From Pseudomonas bijieensis (GTDB taxonomy: Bacteria; Pseudomonadota; Gammaproteobacteria; Pseudomonadales; Pseudomonadaceae), in contig NZ_CP048810.1 in assembly GCF_013347965.1 (NCBI RefSeq), positions 992,001-1,056,000 on the forward strand: 64,000 nucleotides of DNA, read 5' to 3'. Position 1 is the stretch's first letter. Every line of letters starts with the position of its first letter. The notes under the pieces were generated by a model, which worked only from the letters and a program-made list of their open reading frames with translations, was not told where the DNA came from and did no database searches. Positions 7,686 through 17,458 of the stretch are shown one piece after another. The position numbers and the translations under genes are program-made.

Positions 7686-9275
7686 TTGATCTCTACAGCT
7701 AACATCACGATGCAGTTCGGCGCCAAGCCACTGTTCGAAAACGTCTCGGTCAAATTCGGCGCGGGTAACCGCTACGGTCTGATCGGCGCCAACGGTTGCG
7801 GCAAGTCGACCTTCATGAAAATCCTCGGCGGCGACCTCGAGCCGTCCGGCGGCCAGGTCATGCTCGAGCCGAACGTGCGCCTGGGTAAACTGCGCCAGGA
7901 CCAGTTCGCCTACGAAGAATTCACCGTGATCGACACGGTGATCATGGGTCACGAAGAGCTGTGGAAGGTCAAGGCCGAGCGCGACCGCATCTATTCGCTG
8001 CCGGAAATGACCGAAGAAGACGGCATGGCCGTGGCCGAGCTGGAAACCGAATTTGCCGAAATGGACGGCTACACCGCCGAATCCCGCGCCGGTGAACTGC
8101 TGTTGGGCCTGGGGATTGGCATCGAGCAGCATTTCGGCCCGATGAGCGAAGTGTCGCCAGGCTGGAAACTGCGTGTGCTGCTGGCCCAGGCGCTGTTCTC
8201 CGACCCGGAAGTGCTGCTGCTGGACGAGCCGACCAACCACCTGGATATCAACACCATCCGCTGGCTGGAAAACGTGCTGACCCAGCGCTCGAGCCTGATG
8301 ATCATCATCTCCCACGACCGTCACTTCCTGAACAGTGTCTGCACCCACATGGCAGACCTGGACTACGGTGAGCTGCGCCTGTTCCCGGGCAACTATGACG
8401 AATACATGACCGTGGCGACCCAGTCCCGCGAGCAGTTGCTGTCGGACAACGCCAAGAAGAAAGCGCAGATTTCCGAACTGCAGTCGTTCGTCAGCCGTTT
8501 CTCGGCCAACGCCTCGAAAGCCAAGCAAGCCACCTCCCGCGCCAAGCAGATCGACAAGATCCAACTGGCCGAGGTCAAGCCATCGAGCCGCGTCAGCCCG
8601 TTCATTCGCTTCGAACAGACCAAGAAACTGCACCGCCAGGCGGTCATTGTCGAGCGCATGGCCAAAGGCTTTGATGGCAAGCCGCTGTTCAAGGACTTCA
8701 GCTTCACCGTCGAAGCCGGCGAGCGCGTGGCGATCATTGGCCCGAACGGTATCGGCAAGACCACCTTGCTGCGCACCTTGGTCAATGAACTGGAACCGGA
8801 TGCCGGTACCGTGAAATGGACCGACGCCGCGGAACTGGGCTACTACGCCCAGGACCATGCCCACGACTTCGAAGACGACGTCAACCTGTTCGACTGGATG
8901 GGCCAATGGACCCAGGGCGGCGAACAACTGGTGCGTGGCACCTTGGGCCGCATGCTGTTTTCCAACGACGAGATCCTCAAGTCGGTCAAGGTCATTTCCG
9001 GTGGTGAACAGGGCCGCATGCTGTTCGGCAAACTGATCCTGCAAAAGCCGAACGTGCTGGTCATGGACGAACCGACCAACCACTTGGACATGGAATCCAT
9101 CGAAGCGCTGAACCTGGCGCTGGAAAACTACCCGGGCACGCTGATCTTCGTCAGCCACGACCGTGAGTTCGTCTCGTCCCTGGCCACTCGCATCATCGAA
9201 CTGAGTGCCGACGGCGTGGTGGACTTCAGCGGCACCTATGATGACTACCTGCGTAGCCAGGGTGTGGTGTTCTAA
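7686..9275 (+). CDS. ybiT: ABC-F ribosome-associated ATPase, YbiT type
   Basis: ABC-F proteins have two ATPase domains and no membrane part; they act on the ribosome. Domain 1 has Walker [10 protein letters not shown] (about residues 34-42) and [11 protein letters not shown], domain 2 has GPNGIGKTT and [11 protein letters not shown], each with its signature (SPGWKLR, SGGEQGR) and SHDR switch. The charged linker between them (about residues 240-310, [12 protein letters not shown]...[12 protein letters not shown]) is the P-site tRNA interaction motif. Length 529 aa is typical. The start is TTG 7686, with AGGATAAACC upstream; no ATG fits the conserved N-terminus [12 protein letters not shown]. 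The gene ends before an intrinsic terminator and is apparently monocistronic. Confidence 0.92.
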   Translation: MISTANITMQFGAKPLFENVSVKFGAGNRYGLIGANGCGKSTFMKILGGDLEPSGGQVMLEPNVRLGKLRQDQFAYEEFTVIDTVIMGHEELWKVKAERDRIYSLPEMTEEDGMAVAELETEFAEMDGYTAESRAGELLLGLGIGIEQHFGPMSEVSPGWKLRVLLAQALFSDPEVLLLDEPTNHLDINTIRWLENVLTQRSSLMIIISHDRHFLNSVCTHMADLDYGELRLFPGNYDEYMTVATQSREQLLSDNAKKKAQISELQSFVSRFSANASKAKQATSRAKQIDKIQLAEVKPSSRVSPFIRFEQTKKLHRQAVIVERMAKGFDGKPLFKDFSFTVEAGERVAIIGPNGIGKTTLLRTLVNELEPDAGTVKWTDAAELGYYAQDHAHDFEDDVNLFDWMGQWTQGGEQLVRGTLGRMLFSNDEILKSVKVISGGEQGRMLFGKLILQKPNVLVMDEPTNHLDMESIEALNLALENYPGTLIFVSHDREFVSSLATRIIELSADGVVDFSGTYDDYLRSQGVVF

Positions 9276-9306
9276 GCACAGCCCTCAGCTGTAAGCTGCA
9301 AGTGAA

Positions 9307-9334
9307 AGCCCTGTCCGTAGCGACAGGGCTTTTT
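9307..9334 (+). terminator. Intrinsic terminator after ybiT
   Basis: Stem AGCCCTGTC/GACAGGGCT with a six-base loop followed by TTTTT, 31 bases after the ABC-F stop codon. Confidence 0.9.
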
Positions 9335-9485
9335 GTATTCCAAGATCACAACTGGGCCTGTGGGATTTGTGGTGGCTTCCCAGATTGAAATCCGCTTGCG
9401 TCAACACATTTAGTTAGCCTGCTTTCTTTTATCCCCACCTCGCGCCATGATGAGGCTCTCTTACCGCCGCCCGCGAACGAGCCCC

Positions 9486-10679
9486 ATGCCCACGCCCTCA
9501 CCTGCCCCCAGTTCCCTGTCGATCACCCTGCAGATCGTCTCCATCGTTTTCTACACCTTCATCGCCTTTCTCTGCATCGGCCTGCCCATTGCCGTACTGC
9601 CGGGGTATGTCCACGAACAGTTGGGCTTCAGCGCAGTGGTCGCCGGGCTGACCATCGGCTCACAATATCTGGCTACCCTGCTCAGCCGTCCCATGGCCGG
9701 TCGGTTGTCGGACAGCGTCGGCACCAAGCGGGCAATCGTCTACGGGCTGTCGGGGATTGTGCTCAGCGGCGTGCTGACGCTGCTCTCGACCTTGCTGCAA
9801 GGGTTTCCCCTGCCCAGCCTGCTGATTCTGATTGCCGGTCGCTTGCTGCTCGGCGTGGCCCAAGGGCTGATCGGCGTAGGCACCATCAGTTGGTGCATGG
9901 GCCAGGTGGGTGTGGAACACACGGCTCGCTCGATTTCCTGGAACGGCATCGCCTCGTACGGGGCCATTGCCATTGGCGCCCCGCTGGGTGTGGTGATGGT
10001 TGGTGAACTGGGTTTCGCCAGTCTGGGCATTGCGTTGTCGTTGCTGGCGGGCGCTGCGCTGTTGATGATTCGCAACAAGCCGTCGGTGCCGGTCATTCGT
10101 GGCGAACGCTTGCCTTTCTGGGCGGTATTTGGACGCATTGCGCCGTACGGAGCAGGCCTGAGCCTGGCATCGATCGGCTACGGTACGCTCACGACGTTTA
10201 TCACACTGTTTTACATCAGCCGCGGCTGGACCGGCGCGGCGTGGTGCCTGACGGTTTTCGGCGTCTGCTTCATCCTCGCGCGATTAGTGTTCATTTCCAG
10301 CATCGCCCGCTTCGGCGGCTTCAACTCGGCCATTGTCTGCATGAGCATAGAAACCCTCGGGCTGGTATTGCTGTGGCTGGCCCCATCCACTCCGTTCGCC
10401 CTGGTCGGCGCCGGGCTGGCCGGCTTCGGGCTGTCGCTGGTGTATCCGGCGCTCGGGGTGGAGGCCATCAAGCAGGTGCCGAACACCAGTCGTGGCGCGG
10501 GCTTGAGTGCCTACGCGGTGTTCTTTGACCTGGCGCTGGCGATTGCCGGTCCGCTGATGGGCGCGGTGGCATTGAACCTGGGTTATTCGTCGATCTTCTT
10601 CTGTGCCGCGTTGCTGTCCGTCAGCGGCCTGGGGCTGACCTTGCTGCTGCGTCGCCGGGCCATAAACTCACCTTATTGA
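9486..10679 (+). CDS. MFS efflux-type transporter, YhhS/YfcJ family
   Basis: Twelve-helix major facilitator, 397 aa from ATG 9486; an earlier in-frame ATG at 9447 would add a basic stretch without homology. The N-terminal segment LQIVSIVFYTFIAFLCIGLPIAVLPGYVHEQLGFSA, the motif-A-like GRLSDSVGTKRAIVYG after helix 2, and the tail LLLRRR match the UPF0226 (YhhS/YfcJ) group of drug or metabolite exporters. The substrate is unknown. The ribosome-binding site is weak. No partner gene lies nearby; the next gene is convergent. Confidence 0.8.
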   Translation: MPTPSPAPSSLSITLQIVSIVFYTFIAFLCIGLPIAVLPGYVHEQLGFSAVVAGLTIGSQYLATLLSRPMAGRLSDSVGTKRAIVYGLSGIVLSGVLTLLSTLLQGFPLPSLLILIAGRLLLGVAQGLIGVGTISWCMGQVGVEHTARSISWNGIASYGAIAIGAPLGVVMVGELGFASLGIALSLLAGAALLMIRNKPSVPVIRGERLPFWAVFGRIAPYGAGLSLASIGYGTLTTFITLFYISRGWTGAAWCLTVFGVCFILARLVFISSIARFGGFNSAIVCMSIETLGLVLLWLAPSTPFALVGAGLAGFGLSLVYPALGVEAIKQVPNTSRGAGLSAYAVFFDLALAIAGPLMGAVALNLGYSSIFFCAALLSVSGLGLTLLLRRRAINSPY

Positions 10680-10740
10680 TCGTAATACTGTTCATTGCCG
10701 TTTTTTGGCTTTTTGAGAAGACCCGGTATTTACTTGCTCT

Positions 10741-10780
10741 GGTGTGTATATCCATTTCTGCGGTAACGGATATACACACC
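10741..10780. repeat. Perfect 13-bp inverted repeat between convergent genes
   Basis: GGTGTGTATATCC (10741-10753) and GGATATACACACC (10768-10780) are exact reverse complements around a 14-base loop. The repeat lies between the MFS gene and the convergent hydrolase. It lacks a T-tract. It resembles dispersed GGATATACAC-type intergenic repeats that I recall from pseudomonads, but I cannot confirm that here. Confidence 0.7.
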
Positions 10781-10784
10781 ATCC

Positions 10785-11822
10785 TTATTGATCAGCCGTC
10801 CTCATCCCCGCCCGGGTCGGCTTGCCCAAAGCCTCGCCAAAAAAGCGGCTGGCCTCGGAAATCATGGTGCGGTGGATATCCTTGCGGTCGACACCGTCCG
10901 CATCCGTGCAGAGCGCTGGCATCGCGGCGATCTGCTCGTCGGTACACGGGGCCAGGAAGACAAAGTGCCCCGCGCCGGCCAGGGTCTTGAAATCCGGTGC
11001 GGTAGGCAGCTTGCGGGCCAAGGCGGCAGCGTTCTTGTCGAAAGCCACGAGTTTGTCGCCATCACCGCTGTACAACAGCACCGGCACATGGACATCGGCC
11101 AGGGTGTGACGACCGAATTTCAGGCTCAACGGCGCCATCAGCAGCAATGCCCGGACCCTGGGGTCGGCCACAGGTTGCAGGTCGTCGCGGTCGGCGATCA
11201 GTTCGCCCTGGGTGTTACAGGCATCACGGTCGTCCGGTCGCTCCTGGCAGTAGCGACGCAGGCGATTGAGATCCGGCGTCGCACCGGACAGGATCAGCGC
11301 CGTCTCGCCACCGGCCGAATAGCCGATCACCCCGACCTGCCCGGCGTTGACGAACGGCGAGAGCATCGGGTCGTTCAACGTTGCGGTAATGGCTTCGGAA
11401 ATCTGGATCGGCCGGCCATACAGGTTGCTCAGGGTCCCGAGCCGGCTGTGGTCCTGGGCGTTGTCGCCGGGATGAATCACCGCCACCACGACAAATCCCT
11501 TGCGCGCCAGCGAGGTGGCCAGGTCGTGCAGGGCCAGCGGTGTACCGGTATTGCCATGGGACAGCATCAGCAGCGGAAAGCGGCCGATGGCGATCTGGGC
11601 GTCTGGCGCGGCATCGATCTGGTAGCCACCCAGCAGGCTGGACTGTTCCCGGTCGGTGGACGGATAAAAGGCGAAAGCGTGCATCGGCTGCTGATCCAGC
11701 GGATCGAGAAAGCTCAGCTCATGGACGCCGGCGCTCCAATGCGGATGCGGCCCCGGTGCGGCCTGCACTGAACCGAGACTGGCAAACAAGCAAAGCAGCA
11801 GCGCTGCACCAAAACGTGTCAT
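10785..11822 (-). CDS. Secreted alpha/beta hydrolase (dienelactone hydrolase-like)
   Basis: Predicted periplasmic hydrolase, 345 aa from ATG 11822. The N-terminus MTRFGAALLLCLFASLGSVQAA is a signal peptide. The nucleophile elbow is GYSAGGE (about residue 170); an acid residue is likely in SGDGDKLV and the catalytic histidine in GAGHFVF. LLMLSHGNTG supplies the oxyanion region. The cysteines in RRYCQ, ACNTQ, APCTDE and ALCTDA could form disulfides. This fits the group of predicted dienelactone hydrolases/platelet-activating-factor acetylhydrolase-like enzymes; the substrate is unknown. It is followed by an inverted repeat and the convergent MFS gene. Confidence 0.78.
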   Translation of the reverse strand: MTRFGAALLLCLFASLGSVQAAPGPHPHWSAGVHELSFLDPLDQQPMHAFAFYPSTDREQSSLLGGYQIDAAPDAQIAIGRFPLLMLSHGNTGTPLALHDLATSLARKGFVVVAVIHPGDNAQDHSRLGTLSNLYGRPIQISEAITATLNDPMLSPFVNAGQVGVIGYSAGGETALILSGATPDLNRLRRYCQERPDDRDACNTQGELIADRDDLQPVADPRVRALLLMAPLSLKFGRHTLADVHVPVLLYSGDGDKLVAFDKNAAALARKLPTAPDFKTLAGAGHFVFLAPCTDEQIAAMPALCTDADGVDRKDIHRTMISEASRFFGEALGKPTRAGMRTADQ

Positions 11823-11918
11823 CGAATCTTCCACCTTCACCAGCGCCCGGGAAGACCCCGTCGCTCGCACTCTTGGCCGTGCATAACCTGCGCCATGAAG
11901 CCCAGCGCCGAATGCAGC

Positions 11919-11970
11919 AAAACCCTGCATCCCGACCATCCAATGACGATGAGAATACAGGGTTTTGCCA
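11919..11970. repeat. 11-bp inverted repeat with long loop, possible azoR terminator
   Basis: GCAAAACCCTG (11919-11929) and CAGGGTTTTGC (11960-11970) are exact inverted arms around 30 bases, just after the azoR stop when read on the minus strand, where the 3' arm ends in TTTTGC. The long loop makes a terminator role uncertain. Confidence 0.5.
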
Positions 11971-12006
11971 AGGTTGCCCGAAGAGCTTGGTGCCTTTACG
12001 CAGATT

Positions 12007-12615
12007 TTAGGCAACGGCGAATTGCTGGCTGATTTTCGACTTAGCTTCGCGCATGCCCTTGGTGTGCAAGTCATCCCCCTTGTTCAACCCTTCGGCACGA
12101 ACGATTTCGATGTCGCTAATGCCCAGGAAGCCGAACATAAATGTCAGATAGTCTTCATGACCCACGCCACTCGGCTTGCCGGCATGCAACCCGCCAGCTG
12201 TGGAAACGATCACCAGCTTCTTGCCACCACACAAACCTTCATAGCCTGAATCGCCATAGCGGAATGTCTGGCCAGCAACGGCAATGCGGTCAATCCAGGC
12301 CTTGAGCTGGGTCGGGATAGTGAAGTTGTACATGGGCGCGGCAATGACCAGCGCATCCGCCGCCAGGAACTCTGCCATTGTTTCAGCGCTGAGGTCAGCT
12401 TCGTATTTCAGGGCAGCGTCGCGCAATTCAGCACTGGTGCCGGCAGCAACCAGCGTCTGGGCGGAAAAATGGCTGATGGCGTCGGCGGCCAGGTCACGGT
12501 AAGTGACGGTGATGCCTGGCTCGGCAGCTTTCCAGGCTTCAACCACTTCACGGCTCAATTGGCGGGAAGCGGAGTTGTCGCCGAGGATGCTCGAATCGAT
12601 GTGCAGCAGTTTCAT
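12007..12615 (-). CDS. azoR: FMN-dependent NADH-azoreductase
   Basis: Flavodoxin-fold quinone/azo reductase of the AzoR family, 202 aa. MKLLHIDSSILGDNSASRQLS carries the FMN phosphate-binding loop; APMYNFTIPTQLKAWIDRI and VSTAGGLH are family hallmarks. It reduces quinones and azo compounds with NADH, usually as protection against electrophile or thiol stress. ATG 12615 has TTGGAGAG upstream. A LysR-type gene is divergent 128 bp away with two palindromes between them, so azoR is probably its target. Confidence 0.93.
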   Translation of the reverse strand: MKLLHIDSSILGDNSASRQLSREVVEAWKAAEPGITVTYRDLAADAISHFSAQTLVAAGTSAELRDAALKYEADLSAETMAEFLAADALVIAAPMYNFTIPTQLKAWIDRIAVAGQTFRYGDSGYEGLCGGKKLVIVSTAGGLHAGKPSGVGHEDYLTFMFGFLGISDIEIVRAEGLNKGDDLHTKGMREAKSKISQQFAVA

Positions 12616-12667
12616 GTGAGTGCTCTCCAAGTGAGGACCGCACCAGGCGATCAATTGGCGACCATCC

Positions 12668-12691
12668 TATCGATGAAGCCAATGATCGATA
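12668..12691. promoter_or_regulatory. Palindrome TATCGAT-N10-ATCGATA in azoR/lysR intergenic region
   Basis: Exact 7-bp arms with a 10-base spacer, located 53 bases upstream of azoR and 53 bases upstream of the lysR-type gene. The symmetry and position suit a LysR-type regulator recognition site. Confidence 0.55.
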
Positions 12692-12712
12692 AGTCAGCAT
12701 AAATGCGATAGT

Positions 12713-12732
12713 TTGTCCCACTGACAGGACAA
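12713..12732. promoter_or_regulatory. Palindrome TTGTCC-N8-GGACAA near lysR start
   Basis: Exact 6-bp arms with an 8-base spacer, ending 11 bases before the LysR-type start codon. It could serve autoregulation. Inferred from symmetry only. Confidence 0.5.
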
Positions 12733-12743
12733 TCGAGTTCACC

Positions 12744-13652
12744 ATGCAAGACCTCAATGATTTGTACTACTTCGCCAAAGTCGTCGAAGCCGGCGGTTTC
12801 GCGGCGGCCGGGCGCCTGCTGGGCATTCCCAAGTCGCGATTGTCGCGGCGTATGGCCGAGCTGGAAGAACGCCTCGGCGTCCGGTTGCTCCAGCGTACTA
12901 CCCGTCAGTTGAAATTGACCGCGGTCGGCGAACGTTACCTGCGCCATTGCCAGGCCATGTTGCTGGAGGCCGAGATGGCCGACGAAGCGGTGGCGAGCAT
13001 GTCCAGCGAGCCCCGTGGCCGATTGCGGGTGTCGAGCCCGGTGGGCCTGGCCCACCAATTCCTGCCCGTAGTGATCGAAACCTTCCTGGCTAAATACCCT
13101 TTGGTGCAACTGGACATGACCCTGCTCAACCGCCGGGTCGACCTGATCGGCGAAGGCATCGACGTGGCGTTGCGGGTGCGCGACCTGGGGGATGAAGACC
13201 CCTTGCTGATGACCCGGCGTTTGCGCCGGGCACGACTGATGCTGGTCGCCAGCCCGGCCTTTGTCGAAGGGCGGCGGATCGAATCCCCGGATGATCTCAA
13301 ACAGTTGCCAGTACTGGGGGCATTGGAAGCCGATCGCCAGGTGCACCTGCGCCTGGTCAGCGCCGATGGACAGCGTGTGGAACTGAGCCTGGAGGCCCGC
13401 CTGGGCATTGACGACTTCATTGTGCGTCGCGCCTGCACCCTCGCCGGCCTGGGCTTCACGTTATTGCCGAGCATGTATTGCGAGCAGGAATTGCTTGACG
13501 GCACACTGGTGGAATTGCTGCCTGGATGGTCGTTGCCCGATGGCTGGCTCCAGGCGGTCTACCCGCATCGACGCGGCATGCTGCCAGCGGTGCGTGCATG
13601 GATCGACCATTTGGTGGAAGCCTTCGAGGGCTGTGGAGATAGAACGCTATGA
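12744..13652 (+). CDS. LysR-type transcriptional regulator next to azoR
   Basis: 302 aa. The N-terminal winged helix-turn-helix is MQDLNDLYYFAKVVEAGGF...KSRLSRRMAELEERLGVRLLQRTTR; from about residue 90 a periplasmic-binding-like effector domain follows (GRLRVSSPVGLAHQF, GEGIDVALRVRDLGDEDPL). It is divergent from azoR and overlaps the next gene by four bases (ATGA), so it is translationally coupled to the MmcQ/YjbR-like gene. Regulators of this neighbourhood in proteobacteria often respond to quinone-like or electrophilic compounds; the effector here is not known. Confidence 0.9.
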   Translation: MQDLNDLYYFAKVVEAGGFAAAGRLLGIPKSRLSRRMAELEERLGVRLLQRTTRQLKLTAVGERYLRHCQAMLLEAEMADEAVASMSSEPRGRLRVSSPVGLAHQFLPVVIETFLAKYPLVQLDMTLLNRRVDLIGEGIDVALRVRDLGDEDPLLMTRRLRRARLMLVASPAFVEGRRIESPDDLKQLPVLGALEADRQVHLRLVSADGQRVELSLEARLGIDDFIVRRACTLAGLGFTLLPSMYCEQELLDGTLVELLPGWSLPDGWLQAVYPHRRGMLPAVRAWIDHLVEAFEGCGDRTL

Positions 13653-13999
13653 GTTTGAGCGAAGAGGATGTCGCGCGGTTTTGCCTGGGCCTGCCCGGCG
13701 CCCGGGAGGACTACAAATGGGGCGGCGTGCGGGTGTTTTCCATTGCCGGGAACAAGATGTTCGCCCTCCAGGGCCTGAGGAGCGACTCGTTGGCGTTCAA
13801 GGTCGACAAGGATCTGTTCCTGGGTCATTGCGACCGGCCGGGCATTCACCCCGCGCCTTACCTGGCGCGGGCCCAGTGGGTCATCATGCAGGTGCCCTAC
13901 CCGCTGGGTGCCGAAGAGCTGCGTGGCTTGCTGCAACGCTCACATCAATTGGTGGTGAGCAAATTGCCCAAGCGCACGCAGGTGGGTTTGTTGCTCTAG
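13649..13999 (+). CDS. MmcQ/YjbR family protein
   Basis: 116-residue protein with the family's start SEEDVARFCLGLPGAREDYKWGG and the central KMFALQG, ending KLPKRTQVGLL. The fold is related to DNA-binding double-wing proteins (CyaY-like), but the role of the family is not established. Its ATG overlaps the stop of the upstream LysR gene (ATGA), so expression is coupled to that regulator. It is convergent with the DUF1294 gene, with only four bases between stops. Confidence 0.8.
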   Translation: MSLSEEDVARFCLGLPGAREDYKWGGVRVFSIAGNKMFALQGLRSDSLAFKVDKDLFLGHCDRPGIHPAPYLARAQWVIMQVPYPLGAEELRGLLQRSHQLVVSKLPKRTQVGLLL

Positions 14000-14003
14000 C
14001 CAT

Positions 14004-14423
14004 TCAGAACAGATAGCTGCCCAGGAACAACTGGTCGATCCAGAACACTTGGTGCAACATCACGATGAACCAGAACACCATCTGGAACGACACCTTGCGG
14101 GTCTTGTGGCGAAACAGCTGCTGGGCCAGCAAGGCGCCAGGCCAACCGCCGGCCAGCTCCACCGCATGCAGCACGTTCTCCGGAGTGCGCCAGGCGTCGG
14201 TGCGTGCCTTGCGCTTGTCGCTCCAGTACAGCAGGAACGCCACCACGCTGACCACACCATAAGCCACCAGCGGCACCCATGACACCGCCCGCAGCCCGAA
14301 CAGCAGTGAACCGAACAGCGGCAAGGCACAGAGCAGCGCAAACACCATCAGTTTGAGCCGCAGGTGCTGCACGGCGCCGTCGGCACTGCGCCCGGTACGT
14401 TTGCGGCCACCTGAATCGTTCAT
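14004..14423 (-). CDS. DUF1294 small membrane protein
   Basis: 139 aa. A basic N-terminal tail ([16 protein letters not shown]) precedes two membrane segments ([39 protein letters not shown]), the DUF1294 signature [45 protein letters not shown], and a third hydrophobic segment. Relatives often carry an N-terminal cold-shock domain; it is absent here. The start codon overlaps the end of uppP by four bases, so the two are co-translated. Function unknown. Confidence 0.8.
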   Translation of the reverse strand: MNDSGGRKRTGRSADGAVQHLRLKLMVFALLCALPLFGSLLFGLRAVSWVPLVAYGVVSVVAFLLYWSDKRKARTDAWRTPENVLHAVELAGGWPGALLAQQLFRHKTRKVSFQMVFWFIVMLHQVFWIDQLFLGSYLF

Positions 14424-15250
14424 GGCTTGGCAGCGCTCCAGTCCACCCAGCCGAACTGCCAGGTGGCCAGGATCAACAGGCCGAAGGCGATTCGATACCA
14501 GGCGAACACGGCGTAACTGTGACTGGCGATGAACCGCAGCAGGCCCTTGACCGCAATCATGGCGAAAATGAACGCTGTGACGAAGCCAATGGCGAACACC
14601 GGGAAATCCGCCGGGACGAACAGCTCGCGGTATTTGTAGCCCGAGTAGACCGCCGCGCCGACCATGGTCGGCATCGCCAGGAAAAACGAAAACTCGGTAG
14701 CGGTTTTACGCGACAGGCCGAACAGCAGGCCACCGATGATGGTCGCTCCGGAACGCGAGGTGCCCGGGATCATCGCAATGCACTGGGCCAGGCCAACCTT
14801 CAGTGCGTCCTTCCAGGAGATCTCGTCCACCGTTTCGGCGTGCACCTGGTGCTGGCGCTTCTCGGCCCAGAGCATCACCAGGCCGCCCACCACCAGCGCG
14901 GCGGCGACGGTGATCGGGTTGAACAGGTAGTGGTGGATCCAGTCGGCGAACAGCACACCCAAGACCACGGCCGGCAGGAAGGCGATCAGCAGGTTGGCGG
15001 TGAACCGGCGGGCGCTGGGTTGCGTCGGCAGGCCCAGCACCACGTCGAAGATCTTGCGCCGGAACTCCCAGACCACCGCCAGGATCGCGCCGAGCTGGAT
15101 GATAATGTTGAACGCCATCGAACGTTCGCCACCGAACTCAAGCAAGTCGGCGACAATGATCTGGTGTCCCGTGCTGGAAATCGGCAGAAATTCCGTCAAG
15201 CCTTCCACTACGCCAAGAATCAGTGCCGAAAAGGCGGTCCACAAATCCAT
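14420..15250 (-). CDS. uppP: Undecaprenyl-diphosphatase (bacitracin resistance)
   Basis: Integral membrane enzyme that recycles the cell-wall lipid carrier by dephosphorylating undecaprenyl diphosphate. 276 aa, normal length. Signature motifs are [19 protein letters not shown] near the N-terminus and [12 protein letters not shown] around residue 165, which contribute the active-site Glu, Ser, His and Arg. It forms an overlapping pair with the DUF1294 gene downstream. Confidence 0.96.
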   Translation of the reverse strand: MDLWTAFSALILGVVEGLTEFLPISSTGHQIIVADLLEFGGERSMAFNIIIQLGAILAVVWEFRRKIFDVVLGLPTQPSARRFTANLLIAFLPAVVLGVLFADWIHHYLFNPITVAAALVVGGLVMLWAEKRQHQVHAETVDEISWKDALKVGLAQCIAMIPGTSRSGATIIGGLLFGLSRKTATEFSFFLAMPTMVGAAVYSGYKYRELFVPADFPVFAIGFVTAFIFAMIAVKGLLRFIASHSYAVFAWYRIAFGLLILATWQFGWVDWSAAKP

Positions 15251-15523
15251 TCATCCCCCAAAAAAGACGCTGTTCATGCAGGTCTTATCAATATTCAAGT
15301 GTCAAGCAGGTGCTCGCAGCGGGTGCACGATAACTGTGATCTTTCAAAAAAAACCAATGAAAAATCAGAACAGGCTCAGGTTTTGCGCTGCGGGGCCGAA
15401 ATCCTATCAGACAAGCCCTGATAACGCTGCCGCGTTATGACCCAGGTCAATTACGTATAGCTGCCGGGCGCTAAAGTGCCGGCCGTCGTTAATGACAAGA
15501 ATAAGAAACCGGAGTGACAGCGT

Positions 15524-17158
15524 ATGAATAGCTTGCGCAGTGTGTCGATCAGCCGACGCTTGTGGCTCATCCTGGTGGTGGCCATCGTGATGTTGTTCAC
15601 GCTTGGCGCCTTGATGCTTAAACAGATCCATACCGACCTTTACCAAGCCAAAGTGCAGAAAACCCAGCACGTGGTACAGACCGCCAGTGGCGTGCTGAGC
15701 TACTACCATGGCCTGGAAACCGCTGGCACCCTGACTCGCGATGCCGCGCAAAAGCAGGCCCTCAGCGCCGTGCGTGGCCTGCGCTATAACCAGAGTGACT
15801 ACTTCTGGATCAACGACCTGACGCCCGTCATGGTCATGCATCCGACCAACCCGAAGCTTGAAGGCCAGAACCTCTCGGCCATCCGCGATCCGAACGGTTA
15901 TGCGCTGTTCAACGAGATGGTTGCCATCGCCAAGTCCAAGGGCGCCGGCATGATCAATTACCTCTGGCCGAAGCCGGGCGCCGAGGCCCCAGTGGGCAAG
16001 ACTTCCTATGTCCAATTGTTCGAGCCCTGGGGTTGGGTCATCGGTTCGGGCGTGTACATCGATGACGTCCAGGCCGAGTTCCAGTCCCAGTTGATCAAGG
16101 CTTCCGTGGTCGGTTTGATCATCACCCTGCTCATGGGCCTGCTGTTGACCCTGATCGTGCGCAGCATCGTCGGCCCGCTGCAGGAAACCGTCAACGCCAT
16201 GGCCAACATCGCCAGTGGCGAGAGCGACCTGACCCGCACCCTCGACACTCATGGCCAGGACGAAGTTACTCAACTGGCGCGGCATTTCAACGCCTTTACC
16301 GCCAAGTTGCGGCAAGTGGTGACCCAACTGCAAGCCTCGGCCAGTGCGCTGGGGCAATCCTCCAACGAATTGGGCAACGATGCCGCCCAAGCCCAGGAGC
16401 GCAGCCAGCAGCAGTCGCAGCAAATGGAGCTGGTGGCGACCGCGATCAATGAAGTGACCTATGGCGTGCAGGACGTCGCCAAGAACGCCGAGCACGCAGC
16501 CAGTGAAATGCGCGACGCCGAGTCTCAGGCCCAACAAGGCCAGGTCAACATCGACGGCAGCTTGCAGCAGATCGACCGCCTGTCTCAGACCATCGATCAG
16601 GCGGTGGAAGTGATCCGTACCCTGGCGAGCGAAAGCACCCAGATCGGCAGCGTGCTGGAGGTGATCCGCTCCATTGCCGAACAAACCAACCTGTTGGCCC
16701 TCAACGCCGCCATCGAGGCTGCCCGCGCCGGCGAACAAGGCCGGGGCTTTGCGGTGGTCGCCGATGAAGTGCGACTGCTGGCCCAACGTACACAGAAGTC
16801 CACCGCAGAGATCCAGGCGATGATCGAGCGCCTGCAAACCCATTCCGAGGCCGCGGTGAAAGTCATCAGCGACAGCAGCCGTGCCTCGCAACTGACCATT
16901 GAACAGGCCGGCCTGGCCGGTGCCAGTCTCAACGCCATCGGTCAGGCCCTACGCAATCTCAACAGCCTGAACGCCTCCATCGCCAGTGCCACCCTGCAAC
17001 AGGCCCATGTAGTGGAAGACATCAATCAGAACGTCACCCAGGCCGCCGGACTGTCCCACAGCACCGCCATGGCCGCCGAACAATCCAGCCAGGCCAGCAG
17101 CCGTCTCAAGGCGCTGAGTGAACAGTTGAACGGGTTGCTCAAGCAATTCCGAGTGTGA
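15524..17158 (+). CDS. Methyl-accepting chemotaxis protein with single Cache sensor
   Basis: 544 aa. Transmembrane helix 1 (about residues 14-32) is followed by a periplasmic single-Cache domain ([42 protein letters not shown]...[13 protein letters not shown]), transmembrane helix 2 near residue 205, a HAMP domain ([24 protein letters not shown]) and the cytoplasmic signalling tip [32 protein letters not shown]. Pseudomonas receptors of this architecture include McpP-type sensors of short carboxylates; that ligand is inference. RBS GGAGTGACAGCGT precedes the ATG. No che genes are nearby. Confidence 0.92.
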   Translation: MNSLRSVSISRRLWLILVVAIVMLFTLGALMLKQIHTDLYQAKVQKTQHVVQTASGVLSYYHGLETAGTLTRDAAQKQALSAVRGLRYNQSDYFWINDLTPVMVMHPTNPKLEGQNLSAIRDPNGYALFNEMVAIAKSKGAGMINYLWPKPGAEAPVGKTSYVQLFEPWGWVIGSGVYIDDVQAEFQSQLIKASVVGLIITLLMGLLLTLIVRSIVGPLQETVNAMANIASGESDLTRTLDTHGQDEVTQLARHFNAFTAKLRQVVTQLQASASALGQSSNELGNDAAQAQERSQQQSQQMELVATAINEVTYGVQDVAKNAEHAASEMRDAESQAQQGQVNIDGSLQQIDRLSQTIDQAVEVIRTLASESTQIGSVLEVIRSIAEQTNLLALNAAIEAARAGEQGRGFAVVADEVRLLAQRTQKSTAEIQAMIERLQTHSEAAVKVISDSSRASQLTIEQAGLAGASLNAIGQALRNLNSLNASIASATLQQAHVVEDINQNVTQAAGLSHSTAMAAEQSSQASSRLKALSEQLNGLLKQFRV

Positions 17159-17217
17159 GGGTTGTGCAGGGCCTCTCTGCGGGGGGCGATGCTCAGTTAA
17201 AGCTGTTGTGATTTATT

Positions 17218-17308
17218 GTGGCGAGGGAGCTTGCTCCCGCTGGGCTGCGTAGCGGCCCCCTTTTTTGTGAGCGCTTCGCGCTCAAGCGGGAGCAAGCTCC
17301 CTCGCCAC
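17218..17308. repeat. REPIN, with a further REP just downstream
   Basis: GTGGCGAGGGAGCTTGCTCC and its inverted copy GGAGCAAGCTCCCTCGCCAC form a long hairpin; another REP-like TGCGGGAGCGCGCCTGCTCG follows at about 17345-17375. Together they fill the 300-base gap before pnuC. Confidence 0.85.
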
Positions 17309-17458
17309 GGACTCGACTTGCTCTCCAGCTACGCAACATCTCTCTGCGGGAGCGCGCCTGCTCGCGATGGCGGCGGCACATCCCGCACTGATATTGGAGC
17401 TGCCCACGCCATAACGTTTACAATCCCCGCCCTCTCCTCTTTTCCCCAAGGAACCGCC

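Noticed and set aside
9447..9485. Upstream ATG for the MFS transporter at 9447
   Set aside because: It adds a short basic sequence not seen in the family; ATG 9486 fits the usual N-terminus, although its ribosome-binding site is weak.
15471..15500. FliA-type promoter before the Cache chemoreceptor (CTAAAGTGCC)
   Set aside because: The TAAA element is present but no GCCGATAA-like -10 occurs at the proper spacing.
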